A stretch of DNA of 64,000 bases from an uncultured Cohaesibacter sp. (lineage in GTDB: Bacteria; Pseudomonadota; Alphaproteobacteria; Rhizobiales; Cohaesibacteraceae). Below, one piece after another: positions 52,804 to 62,205 of the stretch; the stretch's first letter is position 1; the number at the start of each line of letters is the position of its first letter. The translations under genes were made by a program, and so were the position numbers. The DNA is taken from the NCBI RefSeq assembly GCF_963667045.1, contig NZ_OY762934.1:1915501-1979500 (forward strand). Reading direction: 5' to 3'. The notes beneath the pieces are model-generated. The model ran no database searches. It had not been told where the DNA came from and saw only the letters and a program-made list of their open reading frames with translations.

Positions 52804-53418
52804 TCAATCCGGGCATTCAGCCATGATGAAGCGCTTGAAGAGATCCGTTGCATTCTGCGCCTCGTAGCCAGCAACCTGCTCGACGAGTGCGCGTAGATTG
52901 TCGCCCGCCACAGTCGGATTGGCGGAAAAGTCACCAGCGTGCCGCCGGATGGTCCGCCAATGGCTGACGGAGAAGGCGTTCGAGATGATCGGGTCCGGCA
53001 TCAGGCCGGACATGATGAAATGCAGCCGATTTCTGATGTCGTACAGTGTGTTCAAATCGTCATCCTTGAAAAGATCGGCCATTGCGGCGGCGGCAACAAT
53101 CTCTGAATGCTGGCCAATGGTCAGGTCTGGCAAGTCAAACAACAGCGCCGCCTGCAAAATTCCTTTATGAGTCAGAAAGTCCCGCGCGCGATGCTCGGGC
53201 AGCAGCGGAACGACCACATTGCCCACGCCGCTGCGTGTTTCCACCAGACCTTCATAGGCAAGACGCTGCAAGATCTGGCGGATGGGCGTTCGCGACATGC
53301 CGAAGTCTTCGGCCAGAGAGGTTTCCCTGAGGATCATCTCCTCGTCGCTGTTCGCAAGGCAAATGGAACGGCGAATTGTATCAAGGGCTTGGCTGTATTT
53401 GGTTTCCTGCTTACTCAC
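52804..53418 (-). CDS. GntR-family regulator with FCD-like domain
   Basis: 204 residues from a GTG at 53418; an ATG at 53514 would start inside the operator and is unlikely. Winged helix (about 1-75): LRETSLAEDFGMSRTPIRQILQRLAYEGLV with the GntR recognition helix. The C-terminal helical domain (about 90-204) is FCD-like but carries few of the usual metal-binding His. It is divergent from the amino-acid ABC genes and should bind the palindromes at 53472, 53506 and 55838. Confidence 0.85.
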   Translation of the reverse strand: MSKQETKYSQALDTIRRSICLANSDEEMILRETSLAEDFGMSRTPIRQILQRLAYEGLVETRSGVGNVVVPLLPEHRARDFLTHKGILQAALLFDLPDLTIGQHSEIVAAAAMADLFKDDDLNTLYDIRNRLHFIMSGLMPDPIISNAFSVSHWRTIRRHAGDFSANPTVAGDNLRALVEQVAGYEAQNATDLFKRFIMAECPD

Positions 53419-53471
53419 TTGTGACCGCCCTTCCCTCAGACTTTTTGCAGACTCTTGGTTTACAAAAGCAA

Positions 53472-53489
53472 TGTGTACTTGTATACACC
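53472..53489. promoter_or_regulatory. GntR operator 1
   Basis: TGTGTACTTGTATACACC: half-sites TGTGTAC and GTATACA around a two-base centre, in the divergent GntR/permease gap. Confidence 0.7.
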
Positions 53490-53505
53490 TATAGAGTTGA
53501 TTTCT

Positions 53506-53520
53506 CGTATACATGTATAT
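53506..53520. promoter_or_regulatory. GntR operator 2
   Basis: CGTATACATGTATAT, with TATACATGTATA a perfect 12-base palindrome and the same GTATAC-N2-GTATA layout. It overlaps the ATG at 53513, which argues that the permease start is the ATG at 53525. Confidence 0.65.
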
Positions 53521-53524
53521 TGTT

Positions 53525-54676
53525 ATGATTCCTCCTCGTATGCCACCACCCCGGAAAAGTCAATTCAAGCGCGCCGATATTGTCGCGGCGGCTTTGCTTT
53601 TGGCCTTCATTCTTTTCGCCGTTTCCAACATCCTGACGAACCTTGAGGCGGCAGGGGCCAAGCCCGGGTTCGGCTTTCTGAGCAAGGAAGCCGGGTTTGA
53701 TGTCAGCGAGGCTCTGATCCCCTATTCCCCGAGTGAGCCCTATTTCCGCGTCATCCTCGCCGGGGTGCTCAACACGCTCTGGCTTTCGGTGGTCTGCATC
53801 CTCTGCTCTACCGTCATCGGCGTTCTTTTCGGACTGCTTAGCGTTGGCCCGAGCCCGGTAGGTCGCTGGCTGGCGCGGTCCTATGTCGACCTTTTCCGAA
53901 ACCTGCCGAAGATTCTCATTCTTCTGGTTCTCTATGTCACTGCGGTCAATGGACTGCCCCATGTTCGGCAGGCATTGTCATTGGGGCCATTCCACCTGTC
54001 CAATCGTTCGATCAACTTCCCGGTGCCGATCTGGCAGATCAGTCATATCGCCGTCATCCTCTCTTGCCTCATCGGGGTCGTGATATGGACCTGTCGGTCG
54101 AAATTTTCCAATCTTGTGAGGCCAAGTTGTCAGCCCTCAACGCGCGTCCTGTTCAAGCTGGTTGCCATCGCCACGCCGGTGCTGGTCGTCTGGGCATCCG
54201 GGGCAACGCTCAGCTTTGATGTTCCCGTGATGAAAGGATTCGATTTCAGTGGCGGAGGTCGTGTCTCGCTCCAGTTTGCCGTGGTAGCGATAACATTGAG
54301 CATCTATCACGGGGCGCAGATCGCAGAAGTGGTCAGAGGAGGGCTTCTCGCGGTGCCTTCGGGGCAGTTTGAAGCCTCACGAGCGCTGGGCCTGAAGAGT
54401 TGGCAAACCATCCGTCTGGTTATCCTGCCGCAGGTGATACGCATCGTCATCCCTCCGATGAACAACCAGTATGTCAACCTGATCAAGAACACGTCCATAG
54501 CCATCGCCGTGGGGTATTCCGACCTTATGTCGGTGTCGGGTACAATCATCAACCAGAGCTTCAAACCGCTTGAGATGATGCTCATCACCATGGCGATCTA
54601 TCTAATCCTGTGCCTTTCGCTCACCGCGTCGGTCAACCGTTGGCATCAGCATATCACGAAGCGAGAGAGCCGATGA
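53525..54676 (+). CDS. Amino-acid ABC permease (AapQ/HisQ-type)
   Basis: 383 residues. An N-terminal helix and a long periplasmic stretch are followed by the core permease helices; ILAGVLNTLWLSVVCILCSTVIG is typical of AapQ/BztB-type proteins, and the EAA loop reads ASRALGLKSWQTIRLVILPQVIR. A second GntR site overlaps the gene start. It overlaps the next permease by four bases (ATGA). Confidence 0.85.
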   Translation: MIPPRMPPPRKSQFKRADIVAAALLLAFILFAVSNILTNLEAAGAKPGFGFLSKEAGFDVSEALIPYSPSEPYFRVILAGVLNTLWLSVVCILCSTVIGVLFGLLSVGPSPVGRWLARSYVDLFRNLPKILILLVLYVTAVNGLPHVRQALSLGPFHLSNRSINFPVPIWQISHIAVILSCLIGVVIWTCRSKFSNLVRPSCQPSTRVLFKLVAIATPVLVVWASGATLSFDVPVMKGFDFSGGGRVSLQFAVVAITLSIYHGAQIAEVVRGGLLAVPSGQFEASRALGLKSWQTIRLVILPQVIRIVIPPMNNQYVNLIKNTSIAIAVGYSDLMSVSGTIINQSFKPLEMMLITMAIYLILCLSLTASVNRWHQHITKRESR

Positions 54677-55752
54677 CCATGAGCACCACCCCGCGTCACT
54701 CGGCCCTCCGCCGCGTCGTCGTCTCCGCCTTTTCCTCACCGATGGCTGCCGTGCTGTCTCTCCTGTCCGGCGCAGTGATGATAGTAGTAGCGTGGAACGC
54801 TTTTCGATGGATGGTGCTTGAGGCCATCTGGCCCTGGCAGGACGCCGCATTTTGCGCTGAGGCGAGCGGCATGTGCTGGCCCTTCATCGTCGAGAAAATC
54901 CGTTTCATCCTGTTCGGCACCTTCCCCTATGAGGCCCAATTCCGTCCTGCGCTGGTCTCGATCCTTTTATGTGCATTGACCCTTTTGACCTGCCGGCAAA
55001 TGCTTGGCAAAAGTCCACGCCTTCGTCTCAACCAGATGGTCGGCCTTTGGGCGCTCGGAATTTGCCTGAGCTTTAGCCTGATGGCAGGCGGCTTCCTGGG
55101 ACTTGCTCCAGTCGACCCTGTACGCTGGAACGGCCTTCCCGTGCTCCTGATGCTGTCGATTATCGCGATTGCCCTCGCCTTTCCGCTTGGCGTGCTTCTA
55201 GCGCTCGCTCGGGTGCAGAAGAGCCACTGGTTCCTTGCGCGGTTCGCCTCGACCTATATCGAGATCACGCGCGGTATTCCCATGCTGACCATCCTGTTTG
55301 TCGGGATATTCGTGCTGCCACTTCTGCTGCCTGCCAACACCAGTATTTCGCCCATCACGGCCACCCTGACAGTGTTGGTGCTGTTTCATGCCTCCTATTT
55401 TGCCGAGGACGTGCGCAGCGGGTTGCTGTCCCTCCCCACCGGGCAAAGTGAAGCGGCCCAATCGCTCGGATTGCCCTATTGGAAAATGACGAGATTGATC
55501 GTGTTGCCGCAAGCGATCCAGCGCTGTCTCCCGTCATTGGTGAACAGCATCATTGGTGCCTACAAAGATACTTCGCTGGTGGTCGTCGTCGGCATTCTCG
55601 ACCTGACTGCCACGGCCCGCATGTCGTTCGGCGATCCGGGTTGGCGCGCCTACGGGGTGGAAGCCTATCTCGTTGTCGGCATCTGGTTCTTCCTGTCCTG
55701 CGCCTATCTTTCTTCGGTGGGCAAGAGGCTGCAGAAGAGCGAGCCTCGCTGA
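54673..55752 (+). CDS. Amino-acid ABC permease (AapM/HisM-type)
   Basis: 359 residues starting with ATG inside the upstream stop codon. Early residues AFRWMVLEAIWPWQDAAFCA resemble AapM; the EAA loop reads AAQSLGLPYWKMTRLIVLPQAIQ. Forms the pore with the upstream permease. Confidence 0.85.
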   Translation: MTMSTTPRHSALRRVVVSAFSSPMAAVLSLLSGAVMIVVAWNAFRWMVLEAIWPWQDAAFCAEASGMCWPFIVEKIRFILFGTFPYEAQFRPALVSILLCALTLLTCRQMLGKSPRLRLNQMVGLWALGICLSFSLMAGGFLGLAPVDPVRWNGLPVLLMLSIIAIALAFPLGVLLALARVQKSHWFLARFASTYIEITRGIPMLTILFVGIFVLPLLLPANTSISPITATLTVLVLFHASYFAEDVRSGLLSLPTGQSEAAQSLGLPYWKMTRLIVLPQAIQRCLPSLVNSIIGAYKDTSLVVVVGILDLTATARMSFGDPGWRAYGVEAYLVVGIWFFLSCAYLSSVGKRLQKSEPR

Positions 55753-55837
55753 GCCGGGTTCGTTCTCACGACCGGGAAAGGTTCTATTCTTTTCAAAAAA
55801 AGTACTCGACAAAAACGTCATAGAACTGCAACATTAA

Positions 55838-55859
55838 ACATGTACACCTGTATACATGT
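55838..55859. promoter_or_regulatory. GntR operator 3, upstream of the binding-protein gene
   Basis: ACATGTACAC, CT, GTATACATGT: a 22-base near-perfect palindrome with the same half-sites as the other two operators, 48 bases before the binding-protein start. The binding protein therefore seems to have its own GntR-controlled promoter. Confidence 0.7.
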
Positions 55860-55906
55860 TCGCATTACAATTTGATCCCCATTGGCTAAAACGGAAAGAC
55901 CCCACA

Positions 55907-56944
55907 ATGAAACATATTTTGACTTCGGCTCTTCTGCTCTCCATGACGGCCTTCTTCGCACCGGCTCATGCAGGCCCGATTCTTGACGACATCAAGGCCA
56001 ACGACAAACTGATCTGCCTTGTAAACCCCAACTCTCCGGGCTTCTCGGTGCCTGACAGTCAGGGTATCTATCAGGGTTTCAACACAGACTTCTGCCGCAT
56101 GGCCGCAGCTGCCATACTGGGCGATGCCAACAAGGCCGACATTCGCGGCATTGGCTTCTCAGACTCGATGAAAACCATCGTTGCTGGCGGCGCACATATG
56201 GCATCCCGCTCCATCACGGAAACCGGCACGCGCGACGCGGACGCTGGTATGGCATTTGTCGTCACCACCTTCTTTGACGGTCAGGGCTTCATGGTACCGA
56301 ATGCGCTCAATGTTTCGAGCGCAAAAGACCTCAACGGCGCGACCGTATGCGCAGAAGATGGCTCCACCACCCTGTTGAACATCGCAGACTGGTTCGGGGA
56401 TCGCGGTATTGAGTACCGGGTTGAAAACATCGCCGACAAGACCGCCCGTCTCGAGGCTTTCTTCTCTGGTAAATGCGATGTCTATGCCTCGGACGTCACG
56501 GCTCTCTTGAGCGACCGTCTGCTCTCCAAGGATCCATCCGCCTACAGCATCCTGCCTGAAGTGATTTCCGCCGAGCCTCTGACGCTCGTCACGCAACCGG
56601 ATCAGGCTCTTGAATCTGCGGTCTTCTGGGCCTTTCAGGTCATGCTGAACGCGGACAAGTTCGGCATCACCTCCAAAACCGTCGACAAGATCGTGGCCGA
56701 TCTAGAAAATCAGCCCAAAGACGTCAAACGCCTGTTTGCCGAAGACAGTGCCACCGCTGAAATGGCCGACAAGCTCGGCCTGCCCAAAGACTGGGCCTAC
56801 AAGGTCATCAGCCAGGTCGGCGCCTACTCCGAAGTGTTCGAGCGCCATCTTGGCAAAGGCACCCCCTTCGCTCTCGATCTGAAGAACTCAAGCAATGCGC
56901 TCGTTGCTGACGGTGGCGTGATGTACGCCTATCCCATTCGCTGA
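55907..56944 (+). CDS. Amino-acid ABC periplasmic binding protein (AapJ-like)
   Basis: 345 residues from the ATG at 55907. Signal peptide KHILTSALLLSMTAFFAPAHA (cleavage at about 22). Family 3 binding fold of the general amino-acid type: ICLVNPNSPGFSVPDSQGIYQGFNTDFCR and a hinge region in the middle. No ATPase gene follows; the neighbour is a phosphatase. A strong terminator lies 28 bases after the stop. Confidence 0.85.
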   Translation: MKHILTSALLLSMTAFFAPAHAGPILDDIKANDKLICLVNPNSPGFSVPDSQGIYQGFNTDFCRMAAAAILGDANKADIRGIGFSDSMKTIVAGGAHMASRSITETGTRDADAGMAFVVTTFFDGQGFMVPNALNVSSAKDLNGATVCAEDGSTTLLNIADWFGDRGIEYRVENIADKTARLEAFFSGKCDVYASDVTALLSDRLLSKDPSAYSILPEVISAEPLTLVTQPDQALESAVFWAFQVMLNADKFGITSKTVDKIVADLENQPKDVKRLFAEDSATAEMADKLGLPKDWAYKVISQVGAYSEVFERHLGKGTPFALDLKNSSNALVADGGVMYAYPIR

Positions 56945-56971
56945 CTGCGGCCGGCAAGACAGATGTGGAAC

Positions 56972-57004
56972 GCACGGCGAGTGTCATTTCGGCACTCGCC
57001 GTGC
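56972..57004 (+). terminator. Strong terminator after the binding-protein gene
   Basis: GCACGGCGAGTG and CACTCGCCGTGC form twelve perfect pairs around a nine-base loop, followed by CGGTCTTTTGACC. The phosphatase downstream would then need read-through or its own promoter. Confidence 0.75.
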
Positions 57005-57051
57005 CGGTCTTTTGACCGTTGGAAAACAATAACAAATTTGGTAGAGACTTG

Positions 57052-57630
57052 ATGGCTAAATATTCCCCTGAGACGCGCGAGCGGCTGATGAAAAACGAGA
57101 CGAGCATACGGGCCGTCGTTCCCTTTTCCAACGGTCATGTCGTGACTTTGGGCTTCCCTGGGCTCGCCTTCGATATTCAGGGTGAGGCCTTCATCGACCC
57201 GGAACGGTTCCACGCAACGATGGACGCGCCGGATCTCGAGCCTTGCCAGATCCTCATCGTCCTTGTCGAAACGGATGAAGTCCCGGAGGAAGGGTGGGCG
57301 CTGCTGAAAGACAAGGCGGCGGATAAGTCTTTCCGGTTAGAGCTTATGCCGATCGAAGATTATCAGGTGCCGGATCAGTCCTTCATGGCACGATGGGCAG
57401 TGATCAGCACCAACATCGACGCCTGCCTTGCCGAAGGCGGCACGGTGGCCCTCAGCTGCCACTACGGAGCCGGACGATCCGGCACGATGGCAGCGAGATT
57501 GCTCATGGATCGCGGCTACAGTATGCAACAGGCGGTAGACGCTCTGCGCTCGCGCTTCCCGGAATCCATCGAAAGCAAAAAGCAGATCGAGTGGCTCGAG
57601 CAAGACACAGACGGATCTGACAACGCGTGA
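57052..57630 (+). CDS. Dual-specificity-type protein phosphatase
   Basis: 192 residues from the ATG at 57052; a TTG at 57019 is in frame. The catalytic P-loop is VALSCHYGAGRSGTMAARLL, a Cys-x5-Arg site, with an upstream Asp/Trp-bearing stretch (MPIEDYQVPDQSF) as in the CDKN3/cyclin-kinase-inhibitor-like phosphatases. It should remove phosphate from Tyr, Ser/Thr or a non-protein substrate. It follows the amino-acid ABC genes but sits beyond a strong terminator, so co-regulation is uncertain. Confidence 0.75.
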   Translation: MAKYSPETRERLMKNETSIRAVVPFSNGHVVTLGFPGLAFDIQGEAFIDPERFHATMDAPDLEPCQILIVLVETDEVPEEGWALLKDKAADKSFRLELMPIEDYQVPDQSFMARWAVISTNIDACLAEGGTVALSCHYGAGRSGTMAARLLMDRGYSMQQAVDALRSRFPESIESKKQIEWLEQDTDGSDNA

Positions 57631-57677
57631 GGGCGGCCGCGCACGCTCTGATCGGAGGCTGCTTGCGTGTGCTATTC

Positions 57678-57809
57678 CTAACGCCAATCAAGGTCCCGGG
57701 CGATCCGAAACCCGACATTGAAGCCAAAGCGGGTGGGATCAAGTTTGGTTGTGGCTGCGTTTCTGGGATTGTCCGTGCCGCTATACTGACCCATTGAAAC
57801 TCTGCTCAT
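57678..57809 (-). pseudogene. Possible tail of a formylglycine-generating-enzyme-like protein
   Basis: A 43-codon minus-strand frame ends LDPTRFGFNVGFRIARDLDWR; GFR-I/V-AR is the usual end of SUMF1/FGE-type proteins. No upstream part is present. Confidence 0.3.
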
Positions 57810-57842
57810 GCTATAGATAAAGAAAATCGCGATAAGTACGAC

Positions 57843-57900
57843 CATGGACGGTGATGAGGCTGATATCTAAAACACTCGCTACCCCATCACCGGGTCCATG
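57843..57900. repeat. Inverted repeat near the IS pile-up
   Basis: CATGGACGGTGATG at 57843 and CATCACCGGGTCCATG at 57885 pair over fourteen bases with a two-base bulge, separated by 28 bases. Meaning unknown; it sits 80 bases before the IS at 57980. Confidence 0.4.
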
Positions 57901-57979
57901 AAAATGCTGCACCTTGTTCGAATGGCAGCAATGGGGAAGCTGGCTTATAGGATGCTGCTCTGAGCGAATGGCAGGAATG

Positions 57980-59589
57980 GGCCGAGGCTGTGTGGAAACC
58001 CGCCATTGTGATAGAATCCCGGTGACAGGGGAGAGTATTCATGGCGGGTTTTATCGAAGGTGTCAGCCGAGACCAAACGGTTCTATTTCCAGATCGTCTT
58101 GATGATTGGATTGGTGAGGATCATCTGGTTCGAGTGGTTGATCTGTTTGTCGCTGAACTTGATTTGATGGATCTTGGCTTTTCCCGTTCGCAGCCCGCTG
58201 GAACTGGTCGCCCTGGTTATCATCCTTCTGTGTTGTTGAAGATTTTCATTTACGGCTACTTGAATAGGATTCCCTCGAGTCGGCGGTTGGAACGTGAGGC
58301 GTGCCGGAATGTTGAAGTGATGTGGCTAACAGGCCGTCTTGTTCCAGATCACAAGACTATCGCTGATTTCCGACGTTACAACGGGCCAGCTATCCGTAGA
58401 ACTTGTGCGCAGTTCGTGGAGCTTTGTCGCCGGATAGGTATGCTGGGTGGCGTCTGCATCGCCGTTGATGGCAGTAAGTTCAAGGCAGTGAATAATCGTG
58501 ATCGCAATTTCACAAAAAACAAGATTTCCAGCCGTCTTGCTCACCTCGAAGCAGATGCAGAGCGCTATATCAAGGAAATGGCCCGGCTCGACAATCAGGA
58601 AGAAGGTCAAGTCCGTTCAGAAAAGGTGGCACACCTTGCCCGCCGTCAGAAACGAATTCGCCAAGAGATTGATCGATTAAAGACCCTTGAGGCAGCTCTG
58701 CCGGAAGCACCTGATGGCCAAATATCTCTGACTGACCCTGATGCCCGTGCTATGGCGACAAGCGCTCGTTTGAGCGGGCTGGTCGGTTACAACGTTCAAA
58801 GTGCCGTCGATACTGATACCCACCTGATTATCGCGCATGATGTCACGAACCAAGGATTTGATCGCACACAATTGGTACCTATGGCGATATCCGCTCAAAG
58901 GGTTCTTGGACGCAAGAAAGTGCATGTCATTGCCGACAAGGGATATTTCAGTGGCACCCAAATATTTGCCTGCCATGAAGCGGGTATTTCAGTAACCGTG
59001 CCACGCCCAGAAACATCCGGCAATCGTCGCAAGGGTAAGTTTGTGAAGGCTGACTTCCATTATAGCCCAGAACGCGATGTCTATCACTGCCCGGCTGGAC
59101 GAGAGTTGATCTATCGATACACACGGCAAGAAGGTGGACTGAATGTTCGCCGCTACTGGATCAATGAATGCCAGAATTGCGAGTTTCAGGATCAGTGCAC
59201 CAGTGGCAAGGAACGCCGGATCAGCCGTTGGGAACATGAATATCTGGTTGATGAGATGCGCAGTCGATTGGGCCGTGATCCCGATCCTATGACTTTGCGG
59301 CGATGTACGGTCGAGCACCCGTTTGGCACTATAAAGGCCTGGATGGGATCAACCCATTTCCAAATGCGTCGATTAAAGAATGTCAGGACGGAAATGGCTC
59401 TTCATGTCCTGGCCTACAACATCAAAAGAGCGGTCAATATAATCGGTGTCAGACAATTGATGACCGCTATGGCCGAGTAAGGCGAAGCCGGTCTGCTCGA
59501 TCCTCGCTCCAAATCGTTTAAAGGAAACAAAAACGCACCAATAAGCTTTGATGTGCGCGATAAACGCGAGTTTCCACACAGCCTCGGCC
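57980..59589 (+). mobile_element. Intact IS1182-type insertion sequence
   Basis: Perfect 20-base inverted ends GGCCGAGGCTGTGTGGAAAC (57980-57999) and GTTTCCACACAGCCTCGGCC (59570-59589) enclose one full transposase gene. The outermost GGCC can be read as a four-base target duplication, because the GGCC at the right is also the first four bases of the next element. Confidence 0.85.
58041..59480 (+). CDS. IS1182-type transposase, full length
   Basis: 479 residues. DDE transposase of the IS1182 family: GRPGYHPSVLLKIFIYGYLN early, IAVDGSKFKAVNN (first Asp), VIADKGYFSG (second Asp), a C-x2-C...C finger in the NECQNCEFQDQC stretch, and VEHPFGTIKAWMG (Glu). The frame is uninterrupted and the inverted ends are intact, so the element may still move. 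Confidence 0.92.
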   Translation: MAGFIEGVSRDQTVLFPDRLDDWIGEDHLVRVVDLFVAELDLMDLGFSRSQPAGTGRPGYHPSVLLKIFIYGYLNRIPSSRRLEREACRNVEVMWLTGRLVPDHKTIADFRRYNGPAIRRTCAQFVELCRRIGMLGGVCIAVDGSKFKAVNNRDRNFTKNKISSRLAHLEADAERYIKEMARLDNQEEGQVRSEKVAHLARRQKRIRQEIDRLKTLEAALPEAPDGQISLTDPDARAMATSARLSGLVGYNVQSAVDTDTHLIIAHDVTNQGFDRTQLVPMAISAQRVLGRKKVHVIADKGYFSGTQIFACHEAGISVTVPRPETSGNRRKGKFVKADFHYSPERDVYHCPAGRELIYRYTRQEGGLNVRRYWINECQNCEFQDQCTSGKERRISRWEHEYLVDEMRSRLGRDPDPMTLRRCTVEHPFGTIKAWMGSTHFQMRRLKNVRTEMALHVLAYNIKRAVNIIGVRQLMTAMAE

Positions 59590-60927
59590 GATTCCGTTGA
59601 AAAAGTCGTAGATTTTGAGGAAGAATTTGGCGCAGTAAAGAGGATGTAGGTGGCGTTTTACGTCGGGATCGGGATCAGTTTTGCCATCTTGCGCAGGTTC
59701 TGGGCTGTTGCTGCGATGTGGAATTCGTCTCTGGCTCCATTTGGTCCTCTGAGGCGTAACCGATCCAGTTTCATGATGCGCTTGAGATGGGCAAACAGCA
59801 TCTCCACCTTCTTTCGCTGACACATCGAGATGACATAATCATCCGTCTGGGCGATATCTCTTGCCATATCGCGGGCATCCTCGAAGACGGAGCGCATGAT
59901 CTTGCGAACGGGTTCTTTGGGAACAACAACCCGTTTCAAGGCGGAGGCCTCGCAGTCATGCTTGCTGGCGCGATATCTGCGCATACTATCACCATCAATG
60001 GCATCTCGCTCTTTCTTGAACGGACGGCGATATTGATGCAGGGATTTGCCGCTGGGACAGTAATAAACGTCCCCATCGGGATCATAGATGAAGCCGGAAC
60101 GTGAGAAAGTGCCGTCGCGTCTCCCTGATTCGTCCCTTCTCGGCGGCGCTTCGCTTGCCTGCCAGGCAATGGAACACGGGAATGTGTGGCTCGATCCCAT
60201 GTTCATAGACAAGCCATCCCTGCATCTCTGCACTGCCATAGCCGGTGTCCCCGACAAGTCGTGCAGGATAGAGAGCGGTCTGGGCCATCACGCGTTCGAT
60301 CATGTCGCGGGCAGCTTTATTCTCAGCCTGACGAATGGGGGCTGTCGGTTCCACATCTACGATGATCCCGTTGTCGAGATCGACCAGAGAGTTGGTTGAA
60401 TAGATGAAGTGTGCTTTGCCTCGGTCGGCCGCAGACCACCGCGCAGCCGGATCCACGGGTGAGATGTATTTGGGAGGAACCGGCGTGGCAGAACCGAAGG
60501 CTGCATCATCCAGTGTTTCTAGATATTCCTTTGTCGCTCGGCTTGCGTGGTCTTCTGGTGACCAGTCCTTCGGTTCAATGCCATCCTCACGGTTTGCATC
60601 TGCCTTGATCAGCGAAGCATCAACCCCGAAGGCTTCACCGCCAACAAGCCCCTCGGCAATCGTGCGGCTGAGAACATCCTCGAACAGCATCCTGAACAGA
60701 TCGCTCTGGCGGAACCGACCATGCCTGTTCTTGGAGAAGGTTGAATGATCAGGGACAGGATCGGTCAGATCCAGGCGGCAAAACCACCGATAGGCAAGAT
60801 TGAGATGAACTTCATCACAGAGGCGACGCTCGGACCGGATCCCCATGATATAGCCAACCAGCAGCATCCTGATCATCAGTTCTGGATCGATCGAGGGACG
60901 ACCGATGGAACTGTAGAATGGCGCCAG

Positions 60928-62205
60928 CTGGAGCCCCGCAAAAACCTCTCACAATTTGGTCGGGTGTGTGATTCCCTGATGTCATGGGGGATATGGCATG
61001 AATCCAAGCAATCTTTTCGGTTTGCCCGAGCATCTTGAACGTCTGAGCAAGCATGGTGATCCTCTTGAGGTTCTCGATGCCACGATTGACTTTGAGTATT
61101 TTCGTGTCTGGCTTGTTGAAGGTCTCGGCTACGGTGATGGGTCCAAGGGCGGTCGCCCTCCGTTTGACCCTGTGTCCATGTTCAAGGTTTTGATCCTGCA
61201 GGCTCAGCACAATTTGTCCGATGCCAAAATGGAATTCATGATCCGTGATCGCCTGTCCTGGATGCGGTTTCTGAACTTTGAATTGGGGGGCTCCACTCCC
61301 GACGAGAATACCATCCGTCATTTCCGCAATCGCATGACGGAGACCGGTACCCTGAAGCGCGTCATGAAGGCCTTTGATTGGCAATTGCACAAGAAGGGCT
61401 ACATCCCTATGTCGGGACAGATAGTGGATGCCACTTTGGTTCCCGCTCCCAAGCAACGCAATACCGATGGCGAGAAGGAGGCGGTCAAGGAAGGCAAGTC
61501 TGCCAAAGAGATTTGGCCAGATCAGCCGAATAAGGCCGCGCAAAAGGATACCAATGCTCGCTGGACACTGAAGATTGGCGGAAAAGTGCGCTATCGGCCA
61601 GACGGAACACCATTGCCTCAGATTGCCCTTCCAGTATTTGGCTACAAGAGCCATATCAGCATTGATCGCAAATTCGGCTTCATAAGGGGCAGCATGGTGA
61701 CGTCGGCCGCTGATGCGGACGGGCGTCAGTTAAGATATGTCTTGTGTAAGGACAATACTGCCTCCGATGTCTGGGCTGATAGTGCCTATCGTTCTCAGAG
61801 CAATGAGAAATGGCTGGCCAGCAACATGCTGACAAGCCAAGTCCATCGACGCAAGCCAGCAGGCAAACCCATGCCGATGGCAACATCCCGTGCCAATGCG
61901 AAGAAGTCATCGATACGTGCTCGTGTCGAGCATGTCTTTGCCCATCAGAAGAACCGCTACGGCCTGTTCATACGCACGATCGGGATTGCTCGGGCTGAAA
62001 CGAAACTGACGCTGGCCAACCTCGCCTACAATTTTGATCGCTTGATCTTCCATGAACGCAGAAGCGCCATGGCATGAGTCTGCCCAAAAGGGCAGAAAGA
62101 AGACCCAATATCATCGAAAATAGCGCAATCAGCGCTGAAATGAGCCGTGGCCGCCAGCCTTGACGGATTTCCAGCGGTCAAATCAAGCGGTTTTTGCGGG
62201 TCTCC
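60928..62205 (+). mobile_element. IS5-type insertion sequence nested in the IS1182-type transposase
   Basis: Inverted ends GGAGCCCCGCAAAAACC (60930) and GGTTTTTGCGGGTCTCC (to 62205). The interrupted transposase would read RRHLAPFY across the joint, with CAG or CCAG repeated on both sides as a short target duplication, so the outer limits are uncertain by two or three bases. Confidence 0.8.
60998..62077 (+). CDS. IS5-family transposase, full length
   Basis: 359 residues. GGRPPFDPVSMFKVLILQ and LSDAKMEFMIRDRLSWMRF are the usual N-terminal block; DDE motifs are QIVDATLVPAP (Asp), DVWADSAYRS (Asp) and RARVEHVFAHQK (Glu). The frame is complete. Confidence 0.92.
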   Translation: MNPSNLFGLPEHLERLSKHGDPLEVLDATIDFEYFRVWLVEGLGYGDGSKGGRPPFDPVSMFKVLILQAQHNLSDAKMEFMIRDRLSWMRFLNFELGGSTPDENTIRHFRNRMTETGTLKRVMKAFDWQLHKKGYIPMSGQIVDATLVPAPKQRNTDGEKEAVKEGKSAKEIWPDQPNKAAQKDTNARWTLKIGGKVRYRPDGTPLPQIALPVFGYKSHISIDRKFGFIRGSMVTSAADADGRQLRYVLCKDNTASDVWADSAYRSQSNEKWLASNMLTSQVHRRKPAGKPMPMATSRANAKKSSIRARVEHVFAHQKNRYGLFIRTIGIARAETKLTLANLAYNFDRLIFHERRSAMA

